A stretch of 64,000 bases of DNA from Salibacterium qingdaonense (GCF_900114715.1 NZ_FOTY01000005.1:62001-126000), one strand, 5' to 3'; counted from the first letter of the stretch, positions 24,165 through 34,622 are shown. Notes: generated from the sequence alone by a model not told the origin. A program made the numbers and translations.

Positions 24165-25933
24165 TACTGATCCTCCTCTCTGTACACCGCATCAGGCATG
24201 TCTGTCTTTTCATGCCTAAAATCACTTTGAATATCAAAATGCTGAATCAATCCGTTCATCCGCTCCACCATCTGCTTGAGCTCATCAGCGCCGCTTGATA
24301 CCCGGTGGATGGATTCCTGCTGATCGTTCACCGAGGCGGAAATCTCTTCGGTACCTGCTGCTGATTCCTCCGAAATGGAAGCAATATGTTCCACAGAACG
24401 ACTGATATCCTGACTGGCTGAATGGAAGGAAGCAAGTGAGTTTGAGATTTCGGAAACCCGTTCTACCATATTTGAAACTTTTTCTTTAATCTCCGAGAAG
24501 TAGGCGCCGGATGTTTCAATTTGAGATTTTCCTTTATTCACCTCTTCATATCCTTCTGTCATATCGGTAACCATTTTTCCGGTCTCGTCTTTGATGGAAT
24601 TGACGATTTTTGTAATGCTGTCTGCAGATGATGTAACCTGTTCGGCCAGTTTCCGGACTTCATCGGCCACCACTGCAAATCCTTTACCGGCTTCCCCGGC
24701 GCGGGCCGCTTCGATGGAGGCGTTAAGCGCAAGCAGATTCGTCTGCTCGGCTATATCTTGAATCACATGGACAAATTCAGAGATCGAATTCGTCTGTTTT
24801 TCCAGATCTTTCATTTTCGTCATGGACGTTTCGACCATATCATTGATTCTGGTCATCTGTTCCAATGATTCCTGCATCTGTGCATCCCCGTCGATGGAAA
24901 CGCGGTGCACATCTTGAGAATACGACGTCAGCTGTTCCCCGTTTTCACTGGCATCCGTGATCTGCTGATTCAGATCCTGCATCTGCTCCGATATGCTGGT
25001 GGCTTCATTGGCCTGGCTGCTGGCACCGGCTGCCAGCTCCTCAATCGTCACAGCCACCTGTTCGCTCGTTTCTTTCACGTCACCAGATGTCCTGCTGAAC
25101 GTCTGCACCTTTTCATCCACGTTGCCGGCCAGAGTGGATACTTCCACAATCATGCCTTTTAAGCTCGTCTTCATATCATTGATGGAGCTGGACAGACGTC
25201 CGATTTCGTCTTTCCTGTCGTCTTCCAGATCGTCTGCCTCAAGGTTACCGTGCGCAATCTCATTGCTCGTTTCCACCACCTTGGTCAGACTCTTTCTTAT
25301 AGAACGGCTGATGAAGAAAAGCAGGGCCGTCGAGATGATTATCGATACGATTACCGAAATCACAAGAATCAACAAGCTGGTATGGATGCTGTTTTCTGCT
25401 TCCACAATGGAATCATTATTGGAAGCCGCAGCTTCTTCCTGCAGCGATTCCCCAAGCACCATGGTTTCTTCTTTCAACTCCTGCGCACTGTTCTGCAATT
25501 CGGTAAATGTCTCCGTATTAATCTGCTGAACATTGGGGACAATTTCGCTGAAATAATACTCATCCAGTGCATGATTATTTTCGATAATCTGGTTGATAAC
25601 AGAGATCTGCTCCTCTGTTTCCAGACTCCCCCGCAGCCGTTTTGCTGTCGCTGTAAATTCCTCGCTCAGCGAAAGATAATTTTCGAGTCCGGCCTCATCC
25701 TCCATAATCATGTATTCTGGAATATTCAAGTATTTCTGCTGATACAATGACATCAACGACGATGCATCCTGAACGACGCTGTTTTTCACACGAGTCTCCT
25801 GCACGGAGTCATTGGTCTGGGAAAGCAGCTTATATGTCACAAGGAGGGAGAGAACAAACGTCAAAATAACGACGACAAACACAAAGGCGTATTTTCCGCC
25901 AATTGATCGATTCTGCCATATGTTTTTAATCAT
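24164..25933 (-). CDS. methyl-accepting chemotaxis protein
   Basis: 589 residues. Membrane helix 1 at about 14-36, an extracytoplasmic helical sensor domain (37-182), membrane helix 2 (about 183-207), a HAMP domain, then the long signalling hairpin whose tip reads [20 protein letters not shown]. The sensor domain has the size of a four-helix-bundle type rather than a dCACHE. The gene is first in a two-gene unit and overlaps the XylF-like lipoprotein gene by one base, so the lipoprotein is probably its ligand-presenting partner. ATG with GGAGGGAG upstream. Confidence 0.94.
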   Translation of the reverse strand: MIKNIWQNRSIGGKYAFVFVVVILTFVLSLLVTYKLLSQTNDSVQETRVKNSVVQDASSLMSLYQQKYLNIPEYMIMEDEAGLENYLSLSEEFTATAKRLRGSLETEEQISVINQIIENNHALDEYYFSEIVPNVQQINTETFTELQNSAQELKEETMVLGESLQEEAAASNNDSIVEAENSIHTSLLILVISVIVSIIISTALLFFISRSIRKSLTKVVETSNEIAHGNLEADDLEDDRKDEIGRLSSSINDMKTSLKGMIVEVSTLAGNVDEKVQTFSRTSGDVKETSEQVAVTIEELAAGASSQANEATSISEQMQDLNQQITDASENGEQLTSYSQDVHRVSIDGDAQMQESLEQMTRINDMVETSMTKMKDLEKQTNSISEFVHVIQDIAEQTNLLALNASIEAARAGEAGKGFAVVADEVRKLAEQVTSSADSITKIVNSIKDETGKMVTDMTEGYEEVNKGKSQIETSGAYFSEIKEKVSNMVERVSEISNSLASFHSASQDISRSVEHIASISEESAAGTEEISASVNDQQESIHRVSSGADELKQMVERMNGLIQHFDIQSDFRHEKTDMPDAVYREEDQ

Positions 25934-26111
25934 GATATCTCCCTCCGATCATTTCTTTGTTGTCCCGGGCTGCTTTTTTCAAAAACAATACCACCTTCCA
26001 TTATTCACTCTTAGGACGTATGTCTGTCATCCATATTCCTTATATCGACCAACACCCCATTAGGTTAATAAATGCAAACAACAAAGGATTAAATTTCCAT
26101 GTGCAAACCTA

Positions 26112-26150
26112 AAAAAAGAACCTTCCATCCACCGGGATAGAAAGTTCTTT
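26112..26150 (-). terminator. terminator after mqo
   Basis: Imperfect stem AAAGAAC...CATCC / GGATAG..GTTCTTT; on the minus strand it ends in GTTCTTTTTTT. It lies 14 bases beyond the mqo stop codon. Confidence 0.75.
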
Positions 26151-26163
26151 ACTGCAGTCATGT

Positions 26164-27663
26164 TTAATGCATAACTGGTTCTTTTTTCTTCAGCTCCAGC
26201 ATCTCGTCAGCTTCTTTTTGAATCTCGTCAATCAGTTCAGGGTGGTCGGACAGCGACAGGCCGTAGGACGGCACCATTTCCTTGATTTTCGGAGTCCATT
26301 CCTCTATATGCCGCGGGAAGCAGCTCTCGAGCACTTCGAGCATGACCTGAACGGCGGTGGAAGCGCCCGGCGAAGCACCGAGAAGGGCTGCGATGGAGCC
26401 ATCTGCTGCGGTGACAACTTCTGTCCCAAACTGAAGGGTGCCCTTCCCGCCTTCTTCTGTGTCCTTGATAACCTGCACGCGCTGTCCGGACACAACCAGC
26501 TCCCAGTCCTCACTCTTGGCATCGGGAATAAATTCACGGAGCGCTTCCATGCGCTGCTCTTTCGACTGCATGACCTGACCGATCAAGTATTTCGTCAGCC
26601 CCATTTCTTTCGCACCGGCCGACAGCATCGTCAGCACATTGCCCATCCGGATCGATGTAAATAAATCGAGAAGCGACCCGGTTTTCAGGAACTTCGGCGA
26701 GAACCCGGCGAAAGGACCGAATAACAATGTTCTTTGATTGTCGATATACCGTGTATCCAGATGCGGCACGGACATTGGCGGTGCTCCTACCGGGGCTTTT
26801 CCGTATACTTTAGCATAATGCTGTTCCACGACATCTGGATTTTTACAGACCATGAACTGACCGCTGACTGGAAAACCTCCGATGCCTCTGCCTTCCGGAA
26901 TGCCCGCTTTCTGCAGCAGATGAAGACTCCCGCCGCCGGCCCCGATAAAGACAAAACGTGCTTTGTGACTTTCGGCGTCCCCACTATTATGATTGCGTAC
27001 TTTCAGACTCCACGTTCCATCGGAGTTCTGTCTCATACTCTCTACCTCGTGGTTATACCGCACATTAACATTGTCACTCTGCAGCCGATCAAACAGCTTA
27101 CGTGTCAGAGCACCGAAGTTGACATCTGTTCCCGTCTCCATTTTCGTTGCCGCCACAGGTTCTTCAGGGCTGCGGTTCTTCATCATCAGCGGGATCCATT
27201 CTTTCAGTTTCTCCGGATCATCGGAGTATTCCATCCCTTGAAAAAGCGGATGCTCACTCATGGTCTCATACCGCTTCTTCAAAAACGTCACATCGTCCGG
27301 GCGGTGCACAAAGCTGATATGCGGCAGCGGCATAATAAACTCCTGCGGATTGGTGATCTTGCGGCTGTTCACAAGATAGGTCCAGAACTGCTTGGACACT
27401 TGAAACTGCTCATTAACATTCACCGCTTTGCTGATGTCTATCGAGCCATCCGATTGTTCTTTTGTGTAGTTCAACTCACACAGCGCCGCATGACCGGTTC
27501 CTGCGTTGTTCCATTCGTTCGAGCTTTCTTCGCCTGAATGTTTAAGTTTCTCAAATACCGTAATGTTCCATTCCGGTGCCAGTTCTTTTAAAAGACTGCC
27601 GATCGTTGCACTCATAATACCGGCACCGATCAGAATCACGTCTGTTGATTCGTTCGTACTCAT
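26164..27663 (-). CDS. mqo: malate:quinone oxidoreductase
   Basis: 499 residues from ATG 27661-27663 (TAAGGATGG upstream), the usual length. Membrane-associated FAD enzyme that oxidises malate to oxaloacetate and reduces quinone. The FAD-binding [20 protein letters not shown] motif is at the N-terminus, followed by [20 protein letters not shown] and, near the C-terminus, [18 protein letters not shown], all typical of Mqo. Transcribed alone with its own terminator. Confidence 0.95.
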   Translation of the reverse strand: MSTNESTDVILIGAGIMSATIGSLLKELAPEWNITVFEKLKHSGEESSNEWNNAGTGHAALCELNYTKEQSDGSIDISKAVNVNEQFQVSKQFWTYLVNSRKITNPQEFIMPLPHISFVHRPDDVTFLKKRYETMSEHPLFQGMEYSDDPEKLKEWIPLMMKNRSPEEPVAATKMETGTDVNFGALTRKLFDRLQSDNVNVRYNHEVESMRQNSDGTWSLKVRNHNSGDAESHKARFVFIGAGGGSLHLLQKAGIPEGRGIGGFPVSGQFMVCKNPDVVEQHYAKVYGKAPVGAPPMSVPHLDTRYIDNQRTLLFGPFAGFSPKFLKTGSLLDLFTSIRMGNVLTMLSAGAKEMGLTKYLIGQVMQSKEQRMEALREFIPDAKSEDWELVVSGQRVQVIKDTEEGGKGTLQFGTEVVTAADGSIAALLGASPGASTAVQVMLEVLESCFPRHIEEWTPKIKEMVPSYGLSLSDHPELIDEIQKEADEMLELKKKEPVMH

Positions 27664-27958
27664 GTATACCATCCTTACAAGCTGAAAATTCACAGAAAAG
27701 AGCAGCTGCATTCATGCTGTGCTATTCTGCTTACCTTTATGTTCTTTTATTCTGCAACACTACCGCACCGACTAGTTGGTTTCTCTTCTTTTCTTATTAT
27801 AGACTATTTCGTCTCTATAAAAAAGAAATGTCCCTTTTGTGAAAAGTAAAACATTCACAGATTATCTACAGTCAGCCGCGCAGGCATAGATTAGAATGTA
27901 AATGCTTATCCCCCATAAAGACGGACAGCTGTGACATTGCGCAGAAAGAGGAGATATC

Positions 27959-29320
27959 CTGGATCATTCAACCAAAAAAGAGCAGCAGAAAAACTATACT
28001 ATTTTCTGGCGCTGGCATTTTTATGCCGGCATTATTCTCACCCCCATTTTATTGATGCTGGCCGTGACAGGGGCTTCGTATTTATTCCGAGGGAATATTG
28101 AACACTGGCTGTACCAGGACTATACCGAGGTTTCGGCGGAGGGGGAGCGGCATGAGGCTTCTGTGGTTACACAGGCGGTTCTGGATGAAAGACCGGAGGC
28201 TCACATCACCCGCTACCAGCCCCCAGGCGGAGAAGGACAAGCCGCCGAAGTTGGTATTACAACGGCTTCTGAGGAAGGGATGACGGTATTTGTGAACCCT
28301 TATACCCTGGATATAACCGGAACACTTCTTAACAAAAACCGGGTAATGGACCGGGTGCAGGAATTCCACGGTGAATTAATGATTGGAACGACCGGAGACC
28401 GGATTGTCGAAACCGCCGCCTGCTGGACGATATTTATGCTCATCAGCGGACTGTATCTGTGGTGGCCGTCCCGCAGTCAGATGGCAAACCGGAAGAGCTT
28501 TCTGCCCGGCCCTTCGGATAATAAACGACAGAAGCGAAAGAGAATCCACTCTGTCCCCGCCTTTTGGATTTCGGGCGGTCTGCTTTTCTTTTTACTGACT
28601 GGAATGTTGTGGACAGGATTCTGGGGAGACGGAGTGCAGCGTATCGCAACAAGCACGGGGATTGGGTATCCTCCTTCCATCTGGGTCGGGGAGGCGCCGG
28701 TATCCGATGCTGTCACCACTGATACGGGGGACGTCTCCTGGGCCGCGGAACAGATGCCGGTACCGGAGTCGTATGCCGGGAATGCGTATGAAAGGATTTC
28801 GATTGACCATGTTGTAAATACCGCGGAGCGGACCGGCGTGGTATCCGGATTTAACGTCTATTACCCTTCGTCGGAGACAGGGGTCTTCACGGTTTCAGCC
28901 TTCCCCGACCAGGCCCAGAACGAAGTGACGATGCACATCAATCAGTATAACGGCAGTATCCTGGCGGATTACCGGTGGGAGCAGTATCCACTGCCCGCCA
29001 AAGTGATGGCAATGGGAATCACGATCCATAAAGGCCTTCAATTCGGAATCTGGAACCAGTTGTTCGGACTGCTCATCTGCGTCGGCTTAATCGGTATTAT
29101 CCTGAGCGGAATCCGTCTCTGGTGGACGCGGCGTCCAGCCGGTAAACTCGGCGCCCCTAAAAGCATGAGTGCCTGGAAGTTCCGGGGATTTGTCTTTTTG
29201 GTGATTGGATTTGGTATCGTCTTTCCACTGTTCGGATTGTCAGTGCTCATTCTATATGCCCTGGATTATCTCATCATCCGCCGAATAAGCCGTCTTCGAA
29301 CATTCTTTCACATGACCTGA
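27959..29320 (+). CDS. PepSY-associated membrane protein, apparent CTG start
   Basis: 453 residues if begun at CTG 27959-27961. The usual N-terminal signature of the family, FWRWHFYAGIILTPILLMLAV, is encoded upstream of the first ATG (28055), and no ATG, GTG or TTG exists in frame between a good ribosome binding site (AGAGGAG at 27947-27953) and TTG 28052. The CTG sits six bases after that site. Four membrane helices: about 18-40, 143-163, 200-220 and 345-367, plus a final pair, with extracytoplasmic PepSY domains between. Such proteins are often linked to iron-siderophore reduction; the role here is inferred. Followed 18 bp later by a YtkA-like lipoprotein. Confidence 0.8.
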   Translation: MDHSTKKEQQKNYTIFWRWHFYAGIILTPILLMLAVTGASYLFRGNIEHWLYQDYTEVSAEGERHEASVVTQAVLDERPEAHITRYQPPGGEGQAAEVGITTASEEGMTVFVNPYTLDITGTLLNKNRVMDRVQEFHGELMIGTTGDRIVETAACWTIFMLISGLYLWWPSRSQMANRKSFLPGPSDNKRQKRKRIHSVPAFWISGGLLFFLLTGMLWTGFWGDGVQRIATSTGIGYPPSIWVGEAPVSDAVTTDTGDVSWAAEQMPVPESYAGNAYERISIDHVVNTAERTGVVSGFNVYYPSSETGVFTVSAFPDQAQNEVTMHINQYNGSILADYRWEQYPLPAKVMAMGITIHKGLQFGIWNQLFGLLICVGLIGIILSGIRLWWTRRPAGKLGAPKSMSAWKFRGFVFLVIGFGIVFPLFGLSVLILYALDYLIIRRISRLRTFFHMT

Positions 29321-29338
29321 ATAAAAGGGGGTAAAATA

Positions 29339-29791
29339 ATGAAGAAAATGTGGATGCCTGCTCTGCTCCTGCTGCTTGGGGCCTGTTCGTCTCTTGATGT
29401 GAACAATCACGCCGATTACAACAATCAGACACCGGTAAGTGCCTTCATTCATACGGACAAGCCGATTGTCGCCGTTGGACCGGAACCCGTTCAGGTTCAC
29501 GTGCTCCGGAACGGTGAGCCGTATAAAATACAGGAGGATATAAAGCTTACGTTGTCCTCATCTGAAAAAGGGATGATTGAAACAACATCCGTGGAACCGC
29601 AGGAGGACAGTACACCGGAAACATTAATCGAATTTCCGGAGGACGGTCTGTACCGCCTTCATGCCGATATTCCTGTAAAAGAACACAATCTCCAGGTTAC
29701 AAAGCGCATCGGTGTGGGAAATTTAACTCCAAGCGAACAACAGATGCTCAACGCGAATCAACATTCCACCCCTGCCGGCGGTCATCATTAA
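29339..29791 (+). CDS. YtkA/FixH-like lipoprotein
   Basis: 150 residues. Lipoprotein signal ends at Cys16 (LLLLGACSSLD). The rest is a single beta-sandwich domain similar to YtkA-like proteins (PVQVHVLRNGEPYKIQEDIKL, DGLYRLHADIPVKEHNLQVTK), ending in a His-containing tail (AGGHH). Family members are often found with copper or cytochrome oxidase functions; here the partner is the PepSY protein just upstream in the same operon. Ribosome binding site AAAGGGGG. Confidence 0.75.
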   Translation: MKKMWMPALLLLLGACSSLDVNNHADYNNQTPVSAFIHTDKPIVAVGPEPVQVHVLRNGEPYKIQEDIKLTLSSSEKGMIETTSVEPQEDSTPETLIEFPEDGLYRLHADIPVKEHNLQVTKRIGVGNLTPSEQQMLNANQHSTPAGGHH

Positions 29792-29855
29792 AATGATCCA
29801 TTCATTGGTTTGTCTTCTTTTTTTGTAATGTTCAACCTTTTTATGAACTCAGATA

Positions 29856-29884
29856 TTGGACGTTATAATTCATATGTGTATACT
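29856..29884 (+). promoter_or_regulatory. sigma-A promoter of the abgT-like operon
   Basis: TTGGAC (29856-29861), 17-bp spacer, TATACT (29879-29884), about 38 bases before the ATG at 29923. Confidence 0.75.
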
Positions 29885-29922
29885 AGGGTATATGTTTAAA
29901 CATAGAAAAGGGGGAGGAACCA

Positions 29923-31461
29923 ATGAAAAGTCCACACACACCAAGATCCATTAAAATGCTGAACGCTGTTGAAAAAGCAGGGAACAAGCTGCCGCATCCG
30001 GTCACCATATTCATCTTGTTTACGTTTGCTGTCATTATTTTATCTCATATTCTTTACATGATGGGGGTTTCTGTATCATTTCAGGGCGTCAATGACGAAA
30101 CACTGGAAACGGAAATGCTGAACGTTGAGGCGGTCAGCCTGCTTACATCCGACGGCATTGCCCATATGTTCTCCAGTGTCGTCTCGAATTTTACATCCTT
30201 CGTCGCACTAGGACCGGTCCTTGTCGCCATGCTTGGTGTCGGTGTCGCTGAAAAAAGCGGCTATATCAGCGCCATTATGACCAATACTGTGACAAAGGCA
30301 CCGAAGAAATTCGTTACGCCTCTTGTTGTTTTAATGGGTGTTCTTTCCAATGTAGCCGCTTCGGTCGGCTACGTGGTGCTTGTGCCACTTGGAGCCATCA
30401 TCTTTCTCGGATTCCGTCGCCACCCGCTTGCCGGGCTTTCCGCCGCTTTCGCCGGTGTATCCGGCGGCTATTCCGCCAACCTGGTGATTGGCACAAACGA
30501 TCCGCTTTTAGCCGGTATTTCGACAGAGGCCGCCCGGATCATCAACGCCGGTTATGTCGTCAATCCGACCGACAACTGGTTTTTCATGTTCGCTTCGACC
30601 TTCCTGATTGTCATTCTCGGTACGCTCATCACGGACAAGCTGGTTGAACCGAAATTAGGCAAGTACGAGCCGGAGCAGGATGCAGAAGAAAACATTCAAA
30701 TCACCCCGGTAGAGAAAAAAGGTCTCTTCTGGGCGAATTTGTCTATACTTGCTGTTATCGTCGTCATTGCCCTGCTCGTCATTCCGGAAAATGCTCCGCT
30801 TCGTGGAGAAGGCGGCAGTATCATAACATCCCCTTTCATGAGCAGTATCATCTTTCTTATGATGCTTATCTTTTTGGTGCCGGGGACGGTATATGGTATC
30901 GTCACGAAATCGGTGAAAAATGATAAAGATGTTGCCGAGCTCATGACATCGTCTCTTGAAACAATGGCTGGTTTTATCGTTTTGATTTTCTTTGCCGCCC
31001 AGTTCGTTGCCTTGTTTAATTACACGAACCTCGGAACGATTCTGGCCGTTAAAGGCGCCGGAATCCTGGAAGCTTTCCAGCTGGACGGCTTGTTTTTACT
31101 GGTGCCGTTAATTCTGATTACAACACTGATCAATCTGTTTATCGCTGCTGATTCCGCAAAATGGGCAATCATGGCGCCTGTTTTTGTACCGATGTTCATG
31201 AATCTGGGCATTCCGCCGGAAGTGACACAAGTCGCTTACCGTATTGGTGATGCCTCGACCAATATCATTTCACCACTGATGCCGTTCTTCCCGCTCGTTG
31301 TCGCATTTGCGCAGCGATACGGAAAACAAAACGGGGTAGGTACCGTCATATCACTGATGCTGCCGCATTCCATCGGCATTCTGGTCGTCTGGACGATTTT
31401 CTTCATCGTTTGGTATCTTCTCGGCGTTCCAGTGGGCCCCGGCGCAGACTTAACCTATTAA
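29923..31461 (+). CDS. AbgT family transporter
   Basis: 512 residues, about 11-13 membrane helices. The N-terminus NAVEKAGNKLPHPVTIFILF, ALGPVLVAMLGVGVAEKSG, and the C-terminal AYRIGDASTNIISPLMPFFP segments are AbgT hallmarks. The prototype takes up p-aminobenzoyl-glutamate; several members instead export sulfonamides. The next gene, 13 bp later, encodes an OsmC-family protein and should be cotranscribed. An M20 peptidase of the AbgB kind is encoded at 41606-42865, not adjacent. ATG with GGGGGAGGAA upstream. Confidence 0.92.
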   Translation: MKSPHTPRSIKMLNAVEKAGNKLPHPVTIFILFTFAVIILSHILYMMGVSVSFQGVNDETLETEMLNVEAVSLLTSDGIAHMFSSVVSNFTSFVALGPVLVAMLGVGVAEKSGYISAIMTNTVTKAPKKFVTPLVVLMGVLSNVAASVGYVVLVPLGAIIFLGFRRHPLAGLSAAFAGVSGGYSANLVIGTNDPLLAGISTEAARIINAGYVVNPTDNWFFMFASTFLIVILGTLITDKLVEPKLGKYEPEQDAEENIQITPVEKKGLFWANLSILAVIVVIALLVIPENAPLRGEGGSIITSPFMSSIIFLMMLIFLVPGTVYGIVTKSVKNDKDVAELMTSSLETMAGFIVLIFFAAQFVALFNYTNLGTILAVKGAGILEAFQLDGLFLLVPLILITTLINLFIAADSAKWAIMAPVFVPMFMNLGIPPEVTQVAYRIGDASTNIISPLMPFFPLVVAFAQRYGKQNGVGTVISLMLPHSIGILVVWTIFFIVWYLLGVPVGPGADLTY

Positions 31462-31474
31462 GAAAGGCTGATGA

Positions 31475-31903
31475 ATGATGAAAGTAACAACCACCTGGAC
31501 CGGCGGCAGGGCTTTCGAATCCGCCGGTGATTCCGGTTATCCCGTGTACATGGATGCTACAGAAAATTACGGTGGACTCGGCGAAGGTGCGACACCGACA
31601 GAAATGCTGCTGAGTTCTCTGGCAGGATGTATCGGCATAGATATTACGATGATTCTAAGACCGCATCTTGAACATGTTGACCGCATCGAAATGGAAACAG
31701 ACGGCGTGCGGAAAGAAGAGGCCCCTAAAGGTTTCACAGACATTACCATCACTGTCCATGTCGACGGGGATATCGACAAGAAAAAAGTTTGGCGCGCGAT
31801 CCATCTCGGGGAGGAAAAATACTGCTCCGTCTCTGACTCCCTGCAGGCTTCCGTTTCTTTCAAACTGATTTTGAACGGAACCGAAGCACCGGCAGATGAA
31901 TAA
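31475..31903 (+). CDS. OsmC family protein
   Basis: 142 residues of the OsmC/YhfA fold. The two redox Cys are present: one in LAGCIGIDITMIL, one in GEEKYCSVSDSL. Family members reduce organic hydroperoxides; the YhfA-like subgroup has no settled substrate. Two ATGs in a row (31475 and 31478) could start it; both share the same weak ribosome binding site GAAAGG. Second gene behind AbgT. Confidence 0.88.
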   Translation: MMKVTTTWTGGRAFESAGDSGYPVYMDATENYGGLGEGATPTEMLLSSLAGCIGIDITMILRPHLEHVDRIEMETDGVRKEEAPKGFTDITITVHVDGDIDKKKVWRAIHLGEEKYCSVSDSLQASVSFKLILNGTEAPADE

Positions 31904-31907
31904 ATAG

Positions 31908-31955
31908 AAAAGGACTGGATGAAAGACTTCTCCTCTTTCATCCAGTCCTTTTTTT
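31908..31955. terminator. bidirectional terminator between convergent operons
   Basis: Stem AAAAGGACTGGATGAAAGA / TCTTTCATCCAGTCCTTTT with T-runs at both ends. It closes abgT-osmC on the plus strand and the ABC exporter on the minus strand. Confidence 0.95.
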
Positions 31956-31960
31956 GTTCA

Positions 31961-33679
31961 TTATACGTACACATGCTGGGCACCGTGGAGTTTGGCGTAG
32001 TGACCGCCGCGTTCAAGCAGTGCATCATGGGTCCCCTGCTCTTCAATTCCATCCTGTGTCACGACAATGATGTTGTCCGCATGGCGGATGGTAGCGAGCC
32101 GGTGGGCGATAATCAGGGTCGTCCGGCCTTGAGCCAGCTCATTCAGGGACCGTTGAATGGATTGTTCGGTTTCTGTATCCAGAGCGGACGTCGCCTCGTC
32201 CAGAATAAGGATAGGCGGATTCTTCAGAAACATGCGCGCAATCGACAGGCGCTGCTTCTGCCCGCCGGATAATTTCACTCCGCGTTCACCGACAACCGTG
32301 TCCAGTCCGTCCGGCAGCTCCTCAACAAACGATTCAAGTTCCGCGCGCCGGGCCGCCTCCCTTACTTCCTCATCAGGAGCATCCAGTTTGCCGTAACGGA
32401 TATTGTCACGCAGGGTTCCGGAAAACATGAACACGTCCTGCTGCACAATGCCGATTTGCTGCCGGAGAGAGGCAAGCTGTACATCCCGGATGTCTTTCCC
32501 GTCTATCGTAATCGCTCCGTCCTGAATATCATAAAAGCGCGGAAGCAGACTGAGAAGCGTCGTCTTACCGGCACCGGACGGACCGACAAACGCTGCCGTT
32601 TCCCCTGCCTCAATTGATAAATCAATCCCGTCGACAATCGGGCGGTTATTGTCATAACCAAAACGCACCCCCCTGTAGGTAATGTTTCCTTCTACTTCAG
32701 GCAATGGTTTGGCACCGGGAGCGTCCACTATATCAGGTTCTGTATCCAGGAGGGCAATGTAGCGTTTAAACCCGGCGTACCCTTTCGGATAACTCTCAAT
32801 GATGGCATTGATTTTTTCAATCGGCTGAAAAAAGATATTGGTGAGCAGAATGAACGCCATAAAATCGCCGATGGACATCTCATTCTGTACGATAAAATAA
32901 GCGCCGCACAGGAGAACAAACAATGTCATGATGCGCATCATCATATAACTGAGCGAATTGTTCAGCCCCATGATGCGGTACGACCAGAGTTTCGCCTGCT
33001 TGAAATTCTGATTATCATGATGGAATAATTTCTGCTCGTGACGCTCATTTGCAAACGCCTGCACGAGACGAATACCGCCCACTGTATCTTCCACCCGGGT
33101 ATTAAAGTCGGCCATCCGCTTCAGCATGTATTTCATGGCCGCCGCCATGTGACGGTGGCAGTAGACAATCACCGCAATGAGCAGTGGTACGATCAAAAAA
33201 GTAAGCACCGCCAGTTTGACGTTGATAAATAACATCACTCCAAACGAACCGAATAACGTCATCAGTGCAATAAACACGTCTTCGGGGCCGTGGTGTGCCA
33301 CTTCCCCTATCTCAAACAGATCATTCGTTAAATGAGAAAGCAGATTGCCGGTTTTATTGTTGTCATAATACGTGTAGGAAAGCCGCTGCATATGATCAAA
33401 CAGTTCATCACGCATATCGGTTTCTATATTGATACCCAGTTTGTGGCCCCAGTACGTCACAACAAAATGAGCGCCGGTGTTGAATATGTAAAGGAAAAAC
33501 AATCCAATACATGCCCAAACGATGACAGAAATATCCCCTTGTGGAAGCAGTGTATCCACCGCCCAGTTCACGACAAGCGGAAAAGCAAGATCCAGCAGAG
33601 CAACCAAAATGGCGCAGGCAAACGTAATCGTAAACAGTTTCTTGTATGGTCTATAGTAGGCAGCAAAGCGGCGCAGCAC
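31961..33679 (-). CDS. ABC exporter (fused membrane and ATPase domains)
   Basis: 572 residues: six-helix membrane domain (about 1-310) and ATPase domain with Walker A GPSGAGKTTLL, Q-loop, signature LSGGQKQRLSIARMF, Walker B ILILDEATSALD and the switch IIAHRL. MsbA/BmrA-like homodimeric or heterodimeric exporter; substrate not predictable. Start is a GTG (33677-33679) with AAGGGGGA upstream. A Fur-like box 34 bases upstream suggests iron control. Confidence 0.92.
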   Translation of the reverse strand: MLRRFAAYYRPYKKLFTITFACAILVALLDLAFPLVVNWAVDTLLPQGDISVIVWACIGLFFLYIFNTGAHFVVTYWGHKLGINIETDMRDELFDHMQRLSYTYYDNNKTGNLLSHLTNDLFEIGEVAHHGPEDVFIALMTLFGSFGVMLFINVKLAVLTFLIVPLLIAVIVYCHRHMAAAMKYMLKRMADFNTRVEDTVGGIRLVQAFANERHEQKLFHHDNQNFKQAKLWSYRIMGLNNSLSYMMMRIMTLFVLLCGAYFIVQNEMSIGDFMAFILLTNIFFQPIEKINAIIESYPKGYAGFKRYIALLDTEPDIVDAPGAKPLPEVEGNITYRGVRFGYDNNRPIVDGIDLSIEAGETAAFVGPSGAGKTTLLSLLPRFYDIQDGAITIDGKDIRDVQLASLRQQIGIVQQDVFMFSGTLRDNIRYGKLDAPDEEVREAARRAELESFVEELPDGLDTVVGERGVKLSGGQKQRLSIARMFLKNPPILILDEATSALDTETEQSIQRSLNELAQGRTTLIIAHRLATIRHADNIIVVTQDGIEEQGTHDALLERGGHYAKLHGAQHVYV

Positions 33680-33712
33680 GCGGAGTCCCCCTTGATTGTT
33701 TCATATTTTAAT

Positions 33713-33727
33713 TGAAAATGATTATCA
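33713..33727. promoter_or_regulatory. candidate Fur box upstream of the ABC exporter
   Basis: TGAAAATGATTATCA matches the 7-1-7 Fur consensus TGATAATNATTATCA at 14 of 15 positions. It lies 34 bases upstream of the exporter start codon, in the promoter region. Confidence 0.7.
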
Positions 33728-33788
33728 ATACAGGAAATAATAATTTAACATATAGAGGAGAAAAAGGCAATGCTGCCCGTCGAGAATA

Positions 33789-34622
33789 TCATTCAGCCGG
33801 AACTCCGGAAATGAAGCCGCCGGAAACATCTTTCACATTATGAACAACAATAAAGGCTTGCGGATCCACTTCTTTGATGACCCTCTTTAACTGCAGCAGT
33901 TTGTGTGTGTGTACAACAATATATAACACCCGGCGCTGCTCCCTCATATATTCGCCTTCTCCGTAAAACACTGTAGCGCTGGAAGCCAGGTCGCGGGTGA
34001 TCCGCATGGATATCTCTTCGGAACACGTCGAGACGATGTTTATCGCTTTCTTCGAATCAAAACCGCCCAGCACAAAGTCCGTAACGACCTTGCCTATATA
34101 AAGTGTAATCAACGTATACATCGTGTAAACAGGGCCGATAATGAATATCCCGGCAATCACGACCGCAGCATCGAGAGCGAGGGTTGTACCGGTTAAGTCC
34201 CAGCCCATCTGCCGGTTCAGCACACGTGCAATAATCGATGTGCCGCCGACGGAACTTCCTGCCTGATAAATGAAGCCGAACCCGACACCGGTAATAACGC
34301 CGGCAAACACCGCCGCCAGCATCGTGTCTTCCATCGGCTGAGCAAAGAATCTTCCTTCGAAAAACCGGATAAACACGGAGAAGAGGATAACATTAAAAAC
34401 GGTTTTATATACCATATGCCTTGGCAGGTAACGGATACCTATGCTTATAAGCAGCGCAAAAATAATCGGTGTGGAAATACTCGGCGAAATACCAAGTCCA
34501 TAATAAATAAGGAGGGCGATACCTACAATGCCGCCTTCAGCAATCGAGTTAGGCATTCCCAGCTGTGACACAGCGAGGGCAAACAGCAGCGTTCCTATGA
34601 TAATGTACATTGTATTTTTCAA
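33789..34622 (-). CDS. YitT family membrane protein (DUF2179)
   Basis: 277 residues from TTG 34620-34622, chosen because GGAAGGAGTG sits six bases upstream and the resulting start LKNTMYIIIGTLLFAL matches the family; the frame is open further upstream without support. Five to six membrane helices (YitT_membrane: LGMPNSIAEGGIVGIALLIYYG, AGSSVGGTSIIARVL), then a C-terminal DUF2179 soluble domain (VLYIVVHTHKLLQLKRVIKEVD). Function unknown; possible small-molecule transporter or sensor. Confidence 0.9.
   Translation of the reverse strand: MKNTMYIIIGTLLFALAVSQLGMPNSIAEGGIVGIALLIYYGLGISPSISTPIIFALLISIGIRYLPRHMVYKTVFNVILFSVFIRFFEGRFFAQPMEDTMLAAVFAGVITGVGFGFIYQAGSSVGGTSIIARVLNRQMGWDLTGTTLALDAAVVIAGIFIIGPVYTMYTLITLYIGKVVTDFVLGGFDSKKAINIVSTCSEEISMRITRDLASSATVFYGEGEYMREQRRVLYIVVHTHKLLQLKRVIKEVDPQAFIVVHNVKDVSGGFISGVPAE

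Noticed and set aside
26734-27537. 267-codon plus-strand frame opposite mqo
   Set aside because: Antisense shadow of mqo with no recognisable domain.
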